Source: Leuctra nigra
Taxonomy: Eukaryota > Arthropoda > Insecta > Plecoptera > Leuctridae
Assembly (NCBI GenBank): GCA_934045905.1
Contig: OW203762.1
Location: 15,904,345 to 15,968,344, forward strand
DNA: 64,000 bases
Direction of reading: 5' to 3'
Below, piece by piece: positions 12,915 to 24,549 of this stretch; the first letter of the stretch is position 1; each line of letters begins with the position of its first letter. Under the pieces are notes generated by a model that was not told where the DNA came from, searched no databases, and worked only from the letters and a program-made list of their open reading frames with translations. A program made the translations under genes and the position numbers.

Positions 12915-15900
12915 TTTCGACTGAATGAGGGGCGTTGATAATAATCGAGCATCAACTCTATTATTCTAACATTTCACGGGATATTATTTCCATATTCCGT
13001 AGTAGCCAAATGCTTTTACTCATGTTTTATACCCGGATGAACTTAATAGAAGCCGAGTTTTAGCCCCTCGTTTATTTCACATTTCTTTCGGTCGCTCATT
13101 TTCGTTGAATATTTCTTCCCCCCTTTTCCCCCCATTCTATTATTTTCCTTTCTTATATCTAAATATTCCTGGCGAAAGTCGGGGAGGAGAACGATGAAGA
13201 CTGCCTGGCTGGCTCTAGATTTAATTTTCGAATTCTGATGGAACTCCTGCGTGAGCTACCGAGGCGCCGTTGATGGGACATTAAATTAGTTTACGACGCT
13301 CCCGCGCCGCTGCCTAGCGCTAGCGTCGCGACAATACGCCCGCCTTGTGACGACACTGAGCACAGAGACGCTGATGGAAAGTGTTTTTGTCGGAAACTTT
13401 GGATAATTCAGTTAGTGAAGAAACGACAATTTATAAGAAAAATAAATGACAAAGTCTATTTTAACGTAATAATTCTATCAATGACAATGTCTTTTCAGTT
13501 CCCATTCTCTTTTCAACATCTTCCCTCTCTGTTCACTCAAACACTACAACGTTCCATTTTCCTTCGTCTCAAATGAGACTTATACCAACTCAAGAAATTC
13601 AATGTAAAGTTGCTAATTATAAGTAACACGTTTTAGGGTGGCTTAGTTATTAAGTATTAGCACATGTTGTTAGCGATAATTCAACTAAAGATGTGCCTCA
13701 AAGTTCAACGTTGGTAATCAAATTACTCGGTGAAGCATGGTTGGAAATAGCAGCGAAAGTTTAACAGGTTAACGCGGGGCATGCTATGTGAAATGATACA
13801 TTATTTCACGGCGTGCGCGAAGGAATTGCTATGGTGGTGGATAATGGAACGCATCAATAACATTGTGGAACGTCGATGTGCCGTGTTAAATACGGGCGAT
13901 AATGGAGATTGACAAAAGAACCATCAATCTTTGGCGAAATAAGAAGTCAGTGGCAATTTCCGTGCGGACAAAGGGAGGGGTTTAATAGACAACGTGTTAC
14001 ACATGTTAGAGAAGGGAATTGTACTCATCCAATGGGTTTTCTCATCTGGAAGTAAGAAAATCATTACTCCAGTCAAACGTATAGATACAATCTCTGTTTT
14101 TTTGTTTGTGTTTTCTTTCGCAATAGTTCAAAAGAAATAACGAATATTTTCACAAAAGATAAATCAGTTCGCCTGCCCAATACATTCTAGCAAGATCCGA
14201 CTTTTGGTTCCACCAGCAAGTTGGTTTATAGTTTATACTCCGCTTTACTGATGGGTACTTTGAAATACACGTATTTGGTTATTTCCATTCATTTCGAAAC
14301 CTGGCTTATCAACGCGTTCAATCGAGCATTTTCCTAATAATATTTGTACAATATGCAAGTATGTTGAACTTCTTTCACGGATTTACCCTCATTTCTAGTT
14401 CAGACGATCAAAATAACCGATTTCACGCACGTACGGTACGTTCCGCTTTGGATCGAAACGTAACATTGTAATACAGGCTATGTTGGTCGTTATGATCGCT
14501 ATCCCAAGACCGTGGTGGTCGTTCATGGTCGTTTAGATTCAAGGTCATACTCTGACATTCGCGTCAAGATTGATTCATGCAAAATTAATATGTGTGAGTT
14601 ATTACATTCCCTTATTGGTCTTGATTTCTTGGTGTAGACAATCCGATAAGAAACTTGGTAGGTAACATTTTAAATTCATGATGTCTGTGAAAACGAAGGG
14701 TTGTTGATAAAAGTGTGCTCATGTTTGTCTCAAATGTTAAATAAATTGCCAATTTGGAGTTCAGACCAAAACGAGATTTTTTTAATACATTTTAGGTGAA
14801 TAATATTTTACGTAGTTTTGTTTGATGTAATTGTTTTTTCGCAGACTAAGTATTCTGCTGTACCTCAAATTATCGTATAGAGAAGAACATGTTTATATTT
14901 TACATAAACCGTCGACAATACTGTTTGTTCTTTCAAAGTACCGAATCAACCGCAAAAATAATTATTTTGTTTTCAGGGCAAAAAATGTAAATGTTATTTT
15001 GTTACACCTTGTATGGATGTTAATTAAATTTTTGTAAGCTTTAATCTCCGTCATATTAAAAGGGTAGCCCATTGCTAGGAAGTGGAATATCAGTTTTACC
15101 AAAACGCAACTTTAAAAGTCTTTTGAAGTATGCAGACTAACTTGTTTTTTTTATTATTCATATTTTTATAGCCTGAAGCGAAGTTGCGAAGACACGACTT
15201 ATAACTTTAAGTTGGTAAAGTTTTGAAATTATTTCGACAACTTTTCCGCTTGTAACTGGAAAATGATAATAATTTAATTTAGCCAATGTGATATGGAATT
15301 ATCATTCTTAAAGCGCGTAACTGAAGCCAAAGCAGGTAACTTATTAAACCAACCAATGCCACCAAATGTAACACGTTTGTAATTTTAATATTGAAATATA
15401 TAATCCAAAATCATCCATTCATTTTACATTGTAACTGGATCGTTGTAATACCCATTAATAATATCGCACCTATTCAAAAAATACTTACCAACATCAATCG
15501 TTATTATTAAAAAAAAACTTCTTAGCATTATATTTCAATAATGTATTAATCTCGATGGGAAACCTACGGATAATTCATAGATTAGTGAAATCGACGCACC
15601 AGGTATTAACTTAGTCATTTTCTTCCGTAAAAACGTACATCCAACACATTTTGTTTTATTTTTAAACTCTGTTGCTTTTATATAAACATTTGATTATGAC
15701 ATTCTTCCAACTACAATGTTAAAAAATGGTTTAAGCATACGAGATATTTAACCTAACAAAAGCTTCTAAATCTAGAGTTGCCTGTTGTGAAGACATCCCA
15801 AATTAGATATTTTAATGATTAGCTTCAGCACATAGACAGATTATAACCAAATAAGGCATATATGTATTTAAGAATAATGTTGTAAGCAATTTATCAACAA

Positions 15901-17550
15901 ATTATTCCAGTGATTCTCAATATTTTTGTAATACTATACATTACTGTAATGCAGGGGAAATCATGTTTGTGTAAGAAAACACATTTTGAACACGAAAGCA
16001 TAATAGGGTGTCTGTGAGGGGGGAGGTGGGGGGCACCCAGTCATACAAGCGGGTCTGGGCCGTACAGACTCAGGAATATTTTGAAATTCGAACGTGAATT
16101 GGAACAATTTATATGAGTTCTGGACAAAAATGTGAGATTATTTGATATTCAGTCACGATTATTTCTTCACAATTATGAGAATGTTTAAAAAAATAGTTTT
16201 GTTTTAAATTAATCATGGTAAATTTCGTAAAATTTCCCCTTGACAGGGAAATCTCCACCCGTTGAGAACCACTGAATTATTGATTTCAATGATTATTTCA
16301 TTACTAATTAACAAGGATTATTTCAAATGCATTCCATTTAATCTGATGAAACATTTATTTGTGTTGACTGCATCACAATTAAGGATTAACCACCTTAAAT
16401 CAACAAAGTGCATTTGCAAGGCCACCCTATCATTTGTGCCTAGCTCGTGGTGGTCTAGGGTGACAAAATTACCTTCGTGACTGTTTCTATTTAACTTTCG
16501 TCCCCTATCTGTTGATTTTACCCATGTCAAACGCGCAATACACTGCCTCGTTAGTCTGGCGACCCTAGGAAGCAATTTTCCTGATGTTTTCTTAGCTTTT
16601 CATCGCTTTCCTCGGCCCCCTTTTTATTTCCGGTTAGCGATTAGTTGGACTTCGCTTGACAGGTAAAGTCTCTTCACTTGGCTCTTTGATACTACTTGGG
16701 AAGTAATTCCATTACTTGAGGAAATATCTCTGATGGAAAATTAGACGTAAAACATCAGTCTTAAAACAATATTTAATATTGCGATATTCAGTGGGTACAT
16801 TCCATGAACAGTTGACTTTCTACAAAGATTTTGTGTTCATGAAAAGCTACGCATTATTCTGGCAATATTCAATTACGTTTATCTACTGTAGGAGCTGAAA
16901 CTTAATATAATCATGGTTTTAACCAATTTGAAATTTATTTTCTAATAATAATCGTGTTCTAAAACATATCTGTTTCTTTTATGTCGGAAATTATAGGTAA
17001 GTCTTAACTGTTAATTTTTGACAATCACTGTCAAAAGAGATAATATTAAAATTGATACTAGTGATATGAAACTTTGAAAATGAAGCACAAGCATTTTAAT
17101 CCAATTTTGAATTGTTACAAACGATCCCGCTATGGTAAATTTCAGGATGTTTGTATAATCAGCAGTCATAATACTTTATTTGGTACTTTGTTGAATTGAA
17201 TGTCCATTTCAAAAGCAAGCAAAAACAATTTAACATTCAATGGCCCTCCATAGACTTGTATTGAAAGGCCTTCCGCCACTGAAAGTTTATTATTTGAAAA
17301 GCTCTGCAGGCATTGGCCCGCTGGCTTCATGGACCATGACCATGAAGCCATGGAGTTATCTTTGTTCATTGACCGTGAGACCTGACTGAAATATCTCATG
17401 GAAACAGAAACTCAAATCCAAAACTTTAGTTTGTAATTGAAATGTAGGTACTATTCACAAATGCTCTGTTAACAATAAGTAATGAATGATTCAAGGAATG
17501 TAATTGGCTGTTACCTTTGGAAAGTCTTAATCAACTGAGTAATATTTATC
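12915..17550. other. Long stretch without a supported gene
   Basis: A CpG-containing patch at about 13180-13380 stands out from the A/T-rich background and could be a promoter or 5' untranslated region, but no ORF starts there. A degenerate family A Helitron-like end (CAACGCGTT, then TTTTCCTAA followed by T) lies at 14305-14337. A G-rich tract occurs at about 16016-16035. No exon is recognised. Confidence 0.4.
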
Positions 17551-17619
17551 AAAAACTGCTATCCGGGTTCTTCAGTTTGCAATCTTAATTTTGAAAGCGA
17601 AGATTTTTATGTCGTCTTA
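17551..17619 (+). repeat. Interspersed 69-bp repeat, copy 2
   Basis: Near-identical to 11603-11671, with differences at only a few positions. Confidence 0.6.
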
Positions 17620-17739
17620 GGTTGTGTTTATAAAACGGACAAATGAAAACATATATAATGACGTCATATTATCCATCAAAAATGTTTATATTGGGAGATG
17701 GCTAGATTTGGAAGTTTCAATACATTGAAATACATACAT

Positions 17740-17863
17740 CTAGTGGAGCGGTCGCTCCACGCCAGCCAAGTCGTACGGCGCGCGCACACTCTCATATAAA
17801 GGCTGGAGCAAACCCACTTTTACTGTAGGCATCAAAGTGGCATTTTCGGCCTACTGGATCTTA
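17740..17863 (-). mobile_element. Family B repeat copy B0, terminal part
   Basis: It begins CTAGTGGAGCGGTCGCTCCAC (18-bp palindrome GTGGAGCGGTCGCTCCAC) and runs into GGCCTACTGGATCTTA, where it is interrupted by the family A insertion. The same terminal sequence starts copy B1 at 21033 and, inverted, ends copy B2 at 52339. The rest of B0 resumes at 19946. Strand is assigned by taking the hairpin plus CTAG as the 3' end. Confidence 0.75.
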
Positions 17864-19945
17864 CTAGGAAAACGCTCTGAGTAACGCGTTGATGAGCGAG
17901 CACGGATACACGCAACACCTCTAACCGAAATTATGTCTATCGAAAATGTCATTAAAAGCCAATAATTCTTGAATTTCGTCACAGACTTGTATAAATATCT
18001 CCAAAATTTCCAAAAATATTGGTCCCAATAACCTTGCTAAGTTTTAAGTTGATCGATTAAACCTTTGATTGAACGGTTCCTTGTTAAGTTTCAAAAATCA
18101 CAGGATATCTTTCAAACAATATACCTGGGACCACTCATATGATATGATATTACTGTGGACACAATATCAGATCAATCTGTTAAACGGTCATTATTAGTTT
18201 CATTTCGTTTGAAACTTTCTGCTCTAACTACCTTGCCTTGAACTAAAGATTCGATGTCGCCGTGAATTTGACAGCCAACACACAAAATGTCCCTAAAATT
18301 ACAAAAACTTTTGAAAATAACTACAAATTAGACTGAAAATTGGCAAAAATACCTTAAATGTTGCTACCAATTACCATGCGAAGTTTTTAGTTGGTCGGTC
18401 AATCGGCATTACCCGCTGCACGAGAGCGGGTATTGCGTTGATTGTTTGAGTATCTCCTTGCAGCAGTCTGGTCGGGGGTCTCTTTGCTCCTTGATGCTTT
18501 ATTATTAACGACATTTTGTTTCAACCTTTTAGATTTAGCTTCGTCAGTTTCTTGATCTTCAATTTCACGCAGACGCTTTTTCGCCTTTATGGCTTTCATT
18601 CTAGCAGAAGTCTTTCCATTTTTCGGCATGTTTAAATAGGGATAAGATAGGTAATGAAAAAGTAAGAAGTAGAGTACCTACCTAATTAAAGTACAATAAT
18701 ATTTGTGTGATCAATGTTTGAAATGCACGAAATGTGTGCTCAAAGACGTAATGTATTCAATGTCGTAATGTTACGAAATGAATCTTGAACAAAACTTCGC
18801 AAATATGAAAATAAAGTAAACACCTTTCAACTAATAAGCGAAAGGAATCAAAGTTCCACACAAAAAAACGGATCAGGTAAAATAGTAACTACCTAGTTTA
18901 GAAACGGAATGAATCCAACGTTCCACAATTAAAATAAGACAACGTAATGTTTTGAACTGAATGAATCAAAACTTTCAAAAAAAAATAGCAACCTTCAAGG
19001 AAATGTCAGGCTAGACAGAAGCTCAGAAACGGAATAAATCCAACGTTTCCAAGAAGAAAATAATTTGAAATAATCAATCCCCTGGACAAAAACTGTAGAT
19101 ACCTAATATCTATGCTTTAAAAGCGATTCAATTTTACTAATACCTTCACAAAGTACACCAAATTGCCAAAATTATCAACGAAAAGAAGCAAAATGCAGGA
19201 GAGATTTGGAATGACGTGTGAACGCTAGAAGAGAACAAACGCCACTCAATGATATTATTGAAATGTGAGCTTATGTTTCTAATCCCTCCTGGATGCAAAA
19301 TCAGCCAAGTAGAAACACGGGAGGCACGGCCATTAGAACTACGAATTGACGAAAAGACAATCAAGGTCCTTAAAAACTCGAAATGATTTGTTGGAAACTA
19401 TGATCCAAATTGAATTATTCAAATTTGATCAACTCAATAAACATAAAAATATCTGCTTTTCACTAAAAAACTGTACATACCATCAAAACACTCTTGTACC
19501 TAAAGCAAATCAGATTCAGTTGCATTGGAAAGACATTCATTTTCAATGTTTCATTTCTGACAGCTATTAAAAATGTCAATAAGTGCATACTTTCTTGACA
19601 GATTCGGCTGAAAATTTGTAAAATAAGTGACATTGTTGGTCTTACTGACCATGCTAAATATGAGTTTGATCACATTTCTCGAAGACCATTTTCATTTTTT
19701 AGGCTATCAGGAGATACTTATTTTAACAATGAACCAATGGATGGATTTCAAAAAAAAATTGGGTCTGCAAACAGAGAAGGTTGTCTTTACATGTGTGCAA
19801 AATTTCAGGTCGATCGGTGAAACGGTGCGACTTCTATTGCTTCCTTTAGCATACAAAAACAAAAACAAAAAAAAAAAAAAAAAAAAAAAAAAACAGAGGT
19901 CCGTGCTAAAAGAGCCAAATGGAGTCGCTCGCTTCGCTCGCTCAA
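17864..19945 (-). mobile_element. Family A Helitron-like element (2.08 kb) inserted in family B
   Basis: On the minus strand the element begins TTGAGCGAGCG at 19945 and ends TTTTCCTAG at 17864. Its flanks are A on the 5' side and T on the 3' side. Family B sequence stops at GGATCTTA (17863) and resumes at 19946 with TAATTGGGGAATCTC. The uninterrupted copy at 21033 reads GGATCTTA followed by AAATTGAGAAATCTC, an exact-length empty site. This fixes both ends and shows insertion without target duplication, as Helitrons do. It is the longest family A copy here and carries a short basic ORF (18399-18629) in the element's own orientation. An A-run lies at about 19868-19893. Confidence 0.75.
18399..18629 (-). 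pseudogene. Basic ORF in the Helitron, possible remnant of Rep/helicase N-terminus
   Basis: Encodes 76 aa starting MPKNGKTSARMKAIKAKKRL. It is rich in Lys/Arg and includes KASRSKETPDQTAARR. Repeated blocks of the form 'ETPEQ.AARR' are, to my knowledge, common at the N-terminus of insect Helitron-type helicase proteins. The ORF reads in the same direction as the surrounding element and stops where the element's 3' repeat region begins (about 18405). No HUH Rep or SF1 helicase motifs follow, so this would be an internally deleted, inactive relic. The family link rests on composition and a short motif, so it is tentative. Confidence 0.35.
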
Positions 19946-21030
19946 TAATTGGGGAATCTCACATTGTTGGGAAATATCTCAATTTCGAGCAATGGCCCCC
20001 TCTACAACATATACCAAATTTGGGAACAATAGGTTACGCCCTTTGCGAGCTAGAGGGCCGTGAAAACCGTGTTTTAGGGCGGTTTTCATAATAATAATAA
20101 TAATAATCTTAGTAGTAGTAGTAGTAGTAGTAGTAGTATCCTGGAATTCAAATCCGGTAAACAGGCCACAGCCTAAACGGCTGAACCGATTGATCTCACA
20201 TTTTTACCACGTGTGCACTTTTGGCGTCTGATTTGCCCTCCCCCCCTTGACTTTTTTTGTGCCGCCATTTTGAAACCGGAAGTGACATCATATCTCGACA
20301 ACGGCTGAGCTGATTGGAACGAAAATAGCGCCAAACGATTCTGACGGTCAACTTTATGGATTATAAATAGCAACAGACTAAAATTTATGTTAACGAAACC
20401 GGAAATGACGTCATGAAATTTGAAATACATCGATTGGCATTTCGGCAACAAATTTGATCCGATTATTTTGATATTTATGTAACGTATGTACTTTTGATAT
20501 CTCATTTGACTTGTTATAAAACCAACCGGAAGCCGCCATTTTGAAACCGGAAGTGACATCATATATCAATAACGGCTAAATACATTTGAACGAAACCAGC
20601 GTTAAACAATTTAGACGGTCAACTTTATGTATTATCATCAATAATATTTGCAGTTTTCCATACCAAAACTGGAAATGACGTCACACTTTTTAAGAATCTC
20701 ACAAATTCACATGTTGATGCAATAAATATACTATTTCAGACAGCTTATAATAAAATGTAATCATGTTTAAATTATAATTCAAGGAGTCAGTGATTTCAGC
20801 AGCCATTTTGAAACCGGAAGAAACGCCATATCTCGAAAACTGGTTGACAGATCGGTATGAAACTAGCGCGAAACGATTCGGAAGGCCATCTCTATGGAAA
20901 TGAAACAGTCAAACTAGAATGTTCCTATTTATGAGACCGGAAATGACGTCATTCAAATTTATAAATTATTATAATCCCCTCCTATACAATAAGTACATAT
21001 TCAGAAAGCTTAAAATGATACACATCATTT
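19946..21030 (-). mobile_element. Family B repeat copy B0, continuation
   Basis: This continues copy B0 after the Helitron-like insertion. It carries (TAA)n and (TAG)n microsatellites at about 20087-20140. It then has three successive modules starting GCCGCCATTTTGAAACCGGAAG or close variants (about 20263, 20535, 20798), each followed by CCGGAAATGACGTCA 120-150 bp later. The next copy (B1) follows head-to-tail at 21033. Confidence 0.7.
20085..20141 (+). repeat. (TAA)n and (TAG)n microsatellites
   Basis: ATAATAATAATAATAATAAT is followed by a run of TAG triplets. Copy B1 has only a few TAG triplets at the same point, so the tract expanded in B0. Confidence 0.9.
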
Positions 21031-21032
21031 AT

Positions 21033-23051
21033 CTAGTGGAGCGGTCGCTCCACGCCAGCCAAGTCGTACGGCGCGCGCACACTCTCATATAAAGGCTGGA
21101 GCAAACCCACTTTTACTGTAAGCATCAAAGTGGCATTTTCGGCCTACTGGATCTTAAAATTGAGAAATCTCACATTGTTGCGAAATATCTTAATTTCGAG
21201 CTATGGCCCACCCTACAACATATACCAAATTTGGGAACAATAGGTTACGCCCTTTGCGCGCTAGAGGGCCGTGAAAACAGTGTTTTAGGGCGGTTTTCAT
21301 AATCAGTAATCATAGTAGTAGGCTGGAGCTAAAATCCGGTAAACAGGCCACAGCCTAAACGGCTGAACCGATTGATCTCACATTTTTACCACGTGTGCAC
21401 TTTTGGCGTCTGATTTAACCTTGTCCCCATGAATTTTTTGTGCCGCCATTTTGAAACCGGAAGTGACGTCATATCTCGTCAACGGTTGGACCGATCGGAA
21501 CGAAATTTGCGCCAATCGTTTCAGACGGTCATCTATATGGATTATCAATATCAAAAGACTGAACATTATTTTAAATAAACCGGAAATGACGTCATGAAAT
21601 TTAATATACATCGATTTGCATTTCAGCAACAACTGTTGATCCGATTGTCTTGATATTTATGTAACGTTTGTACTTTTGATATTTCATTTGACTTGTTATA
21701 AAACCAACCGGAAGCCGCCATTTTGAAACCGGAAGTGACATCATGTCTCAAAAACGGCTAAACAGATTAGAACAAAACCAGCGCTAAACGATTTAGACGG
21801 TCAACTTTATGTAATCAGTAATATTTGATGATTCAAATATCGAAACCGGAAATGACGTCACACATTTTATGACCTATACCGGAAATAACGTCATAAATAT
21901 GCTAAGTGACGCTAAATTCACCACTTTATACTTTAAAATAGATATAAGTAAACGTACTTTGTAAATAATTATAAATTCAAGGTTGCAGTGTTCTCGGCGG
22001 CCATTTTTTAAACCGGAAGTGACGTCATATATCGTAAACGGTTGTACCGATTGCAACCTAAGTTTGGAAATGTGTTGGACTAATAATTATGAATTCAAGA
22101 CGACATTATTTTCGGCCGCCATTGTTAAAACCGGAAGTGACGTCAAATATCGAAAATGGCTGTACCGATTGCAATCAAATTTTGGAAATGTGTTGTACTA
22201 ATAATTATGAGTTCAAGACGACATTATTTTCGGCCGCCATTGTTAAAACCGGAAGTGACGTCATATATCGAAAATGGCTGTACCGATTGCAACCAAATTT
22301 TGGAAATGTGTTGGACTAATAATTATGAATTCAAGACGACATTATTTTCGGCCGCCATTGCTAAAACCGGAAGTGACGTCAAATATCGAAAATGGCTGTA
22401 CCGATTGCAATCAAATTTTGGAAATGTGTTGTACTAATAATTATGAATTCAAGACGACATTATTTTCGGCCGCCATTGTTAAAACCGGAAGTGACGTCAA
22501 ATATCGAAAATGGCTGTACCGATTGCAATCAAATTTTGGAAATGTGTTGTACTAATAATTATGAATTCAAGACGACATTATTTTCGGCCGCCATTGTTAA
22601 AACCGGAAGTGACGTCATATATCGTAAACGGTTGTACCGATTGCAACCTAAGTTTGGAAATGTGTTGGACTAATAATTATGAATTCAAGACGACATTATT
22701 TTCGGCCGCCATTGTTAAAACCGGAAGTGACGTCATATATCAAAAACGGCTGTACCGATTGCAACCAAATTTTGGAAATGTGTAGGAGTAATAATTATGA
22801 ATTCAAGACGACATTATTTTCGGCCGCCATTGCTAAAACCGGAAGTGACGTCATATATCGAAAACGGCTGGACCGATTGTAACGAAACTTAAAGCTATTC
22901 TTCTTGGATAATTATTTTAATCTTATATACCAAACGCAACTTTTCTAAGTATCCAAATCGGCATAGGCGTATTTTTTTAAAGAAATAAGTTCTTGCACGG
23001 ACACAAGCTGTGCTACAAGCTGTATGAATAAACTAATAAAAGAAGTGATAT
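21033..23051 (-). mobile_element. Family B repeat copy B1
   Basis: Starts with CTAG and the 18-bp palindrome, runs through the same conserved 5'-like region as B0, then modules at about 21445 and 21720, the 118-bp tandem array (21967-22890), and a tail ending GTGATATCCC. It is immediately followed by the family D inverted repeat. The same order, inverted, is seen at 51018-52339. I found no protein-coding capacity. ORFs across the array are products of the repeat period and frame. Confidence 0.7.
21967..22890 (+). repeat. 118-bp tandem array, about 7.8 copies
   Basis: Unit starts fall at 21967, 22085, 22203, 22321, 22439, 22557, 22675 and 22793, an exact 118-bp period. Each unit has AATTATGAATTCAAG, CGGCCGCCATTGTT, then AACCGGAAGTGACGTCA. 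The first unit is more diverged than the central ones, as expected for unequal exchange. The overlapping 93-codon ORFs here merely step by one unit and are not genes. Confidence 0.95.
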
Positions 23052-24329
23052 CCCAGAAAAAAACACTCCGTGTAAAAAAGGCAGCCAAGTCTCTTTACTT
23101 TAAAAAAATTCAACACCGAAAAGGAGTGATATCAAAAAAGGAGCCAAGTCAATGACATTTCCAAATATTTAATCGTATCTTTGAAATAAAAGTATAAACA
23201 CCGAGAAATACTTTACAAAAGGACTTGGCGCATCGTTTTTTTAAAGACATTTTTCTATTCATAAGCATGTGCCATTTATATACAACCGTCATTTTGAATG
23301 TTTAGAATAATAGGGAAACATCTTTCAATTAGGTACATATTATACATACCTTCTGTAAAATATTTTCTATATGAATATATACGCTATGAAACTTGTTGTC
23401 TATGCTTTCTATAAATATACACAATAGTTATCTTCGTAATATTGTTTCGTGGTGAATATAATTAAGTCTCATGCGTTATACCTTCTCATCATGTAACAAT
23501 TTCTATTAATACACATTTTATAAAAATACATTTCACAAAGAAGACAGTCATATTGAATTTCTATTAAAAAATTTAACTTTATACACTTGACACTTCAAAA
23601 ATATATAATTGTGTTCCATTAGTTAGTAATTATTTGACAACGTTTCATGATTTCCTTCAGTCAAGATCAAATTATGAAAAGATACCAGTCTAATATCGCC
23701 ATATTAACAGTACTGCAAGAATATGTATGAGCCCACTTCCAATTGATATGAAGGGATGTGTGTTGTGAAAAATATCCGACCGAACCGGGGCACGAACTTG
23801 GGACCTCTCACTTGCCGGGCGAGAGCTCTACCAACTGAGCTACCCGATCGGACGGGCGGACATTAGACACAACACACTGATGAGGATCCTGACTCCTGAC
23901 TCCATGGAAGTTTTCCAAAGAAACCTACATTCTCACCACTTCCAATTGTTATGTAATTCTTTCACCCTTATATTACTTATATATTACAGCATAAAATCAT
24001 GCTTCTATCGCCATTGACAAAACTATAAAATAGTAATTACTAAAAGTAGCTTGATTCATAGATTCTGGCTCTAATAGAAAGAGGAAAATGTACCTACTTG
24101 TAAATTTCTTTCCACTTTTAGGATAGAATGATGTCTTTAAAAAAACGATGCGCCAAGTCCTTTTGTAAAGTATTTCTCGGTGTTTATACTTTTATTTCAA
24201 AGATACGATTAAATATTTGGAAATGTCATTGACTTGGCTCCTTTTTTGATATCACTCCTTTTCGGTGTTGAATTTTTTTAAAGTAAAGAGACTTGGCTGC
24301 CTTTTTTACACGGAGTGTTTTTTTCTGGG
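23052..24329. mobile_element. Family D element with 199-bp terminal inverted repeats
   Basis: Arms 23052-23250 and 24131-24329 are near-perfect inverted copies of the same length. They start CCCAGAAAAAAACACTCCG. Each arm has the motif GCCAAGTC twice and TTGGCGCATCG near the inner end. The 880-bp core has no transposase, so the element is non-autonomous. The core contains a tRNA-shaped sequence (23777-23849). It abuts the end of family B copy B1 at GTGATATCCC, the same junction used by the 24550 and 51018 copies. I could not define a clear target-site duplication. Confidence 0.8.
23777..23849 (-). tRNA. tRNA-Ala(GGC)-like sequence, probably a pseudogene
   Basis: The minus strand folds as a cloverleaf: 7-bp acceptor (GATCGGG with TTCGGTC, using G-T pairs), D arm GCTC/GAGC, anticodon arm CTCGC/GTGAG, 5-nt variable loop and T loop TTCGTGC. 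The A box (TAGCTCAGTTGGTAGAGC) is excellent and the B box is acceptable. The loop CCGGCAA gives anticodon GGC (Ala), but the base before it is C instead of the near-universal U. The T stem also has two mismatches. Ala-GGC is rarely used in eukaryotes. It is most likely a tRNA-derived repeat or decayed tRNA carried inside the family D element. Confidence 0.6.
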
Positions 24330-24549
24330 TAGTTATAAATTCTATGTGGCAGTGCAGAAAGTTCAGCAGCCATTTTGACAACGGATATGTTGCCATATCT
24401 CGGAACTTGGTTGACCGATTGGAATGAAACCTTTGCTATTCTTCATGAAAATAACCAAATTGTAAAGGGTGATTTTTTTTAAGGATATAGTAATTGTTCA
24501 TTCGATTGTCACAAGTTGTAAGAATAAACTAAAAAAAGTAGTGATATCC
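24330..24549 (-). mobile_element. Family B fragment
   Basis: Contains GCAGCCATTTTGACAACGG and GGTTGACCGATTGGAATGAAACC, then a tail ending GTGATATCCC as in copy B1. It is followed directly by another family D element. Confidence 0.6.

Noticed and set aside
19627..20091. A 154-codon ORF with a long lysine run
   Set aside because: It crosses the boundary between the family A and family B repeats, and the lysines come from an A-homopolymer tract. Similar peptide wording at 457-690 reflects the shared repeat.
21983..22882. A ladder of overlapping 70-93 codon ORFs on the plus strand
   Set aside because: Each starts one 118-bp unit after the last. 118 is not a multiple of three, so the frame shifts in every unit. 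They are products of the tandem array.
21967..22890. A CRISPR-like array
   Set aside because: The 118-bp units are contiguous with no unique spacers, and the host is an insect.
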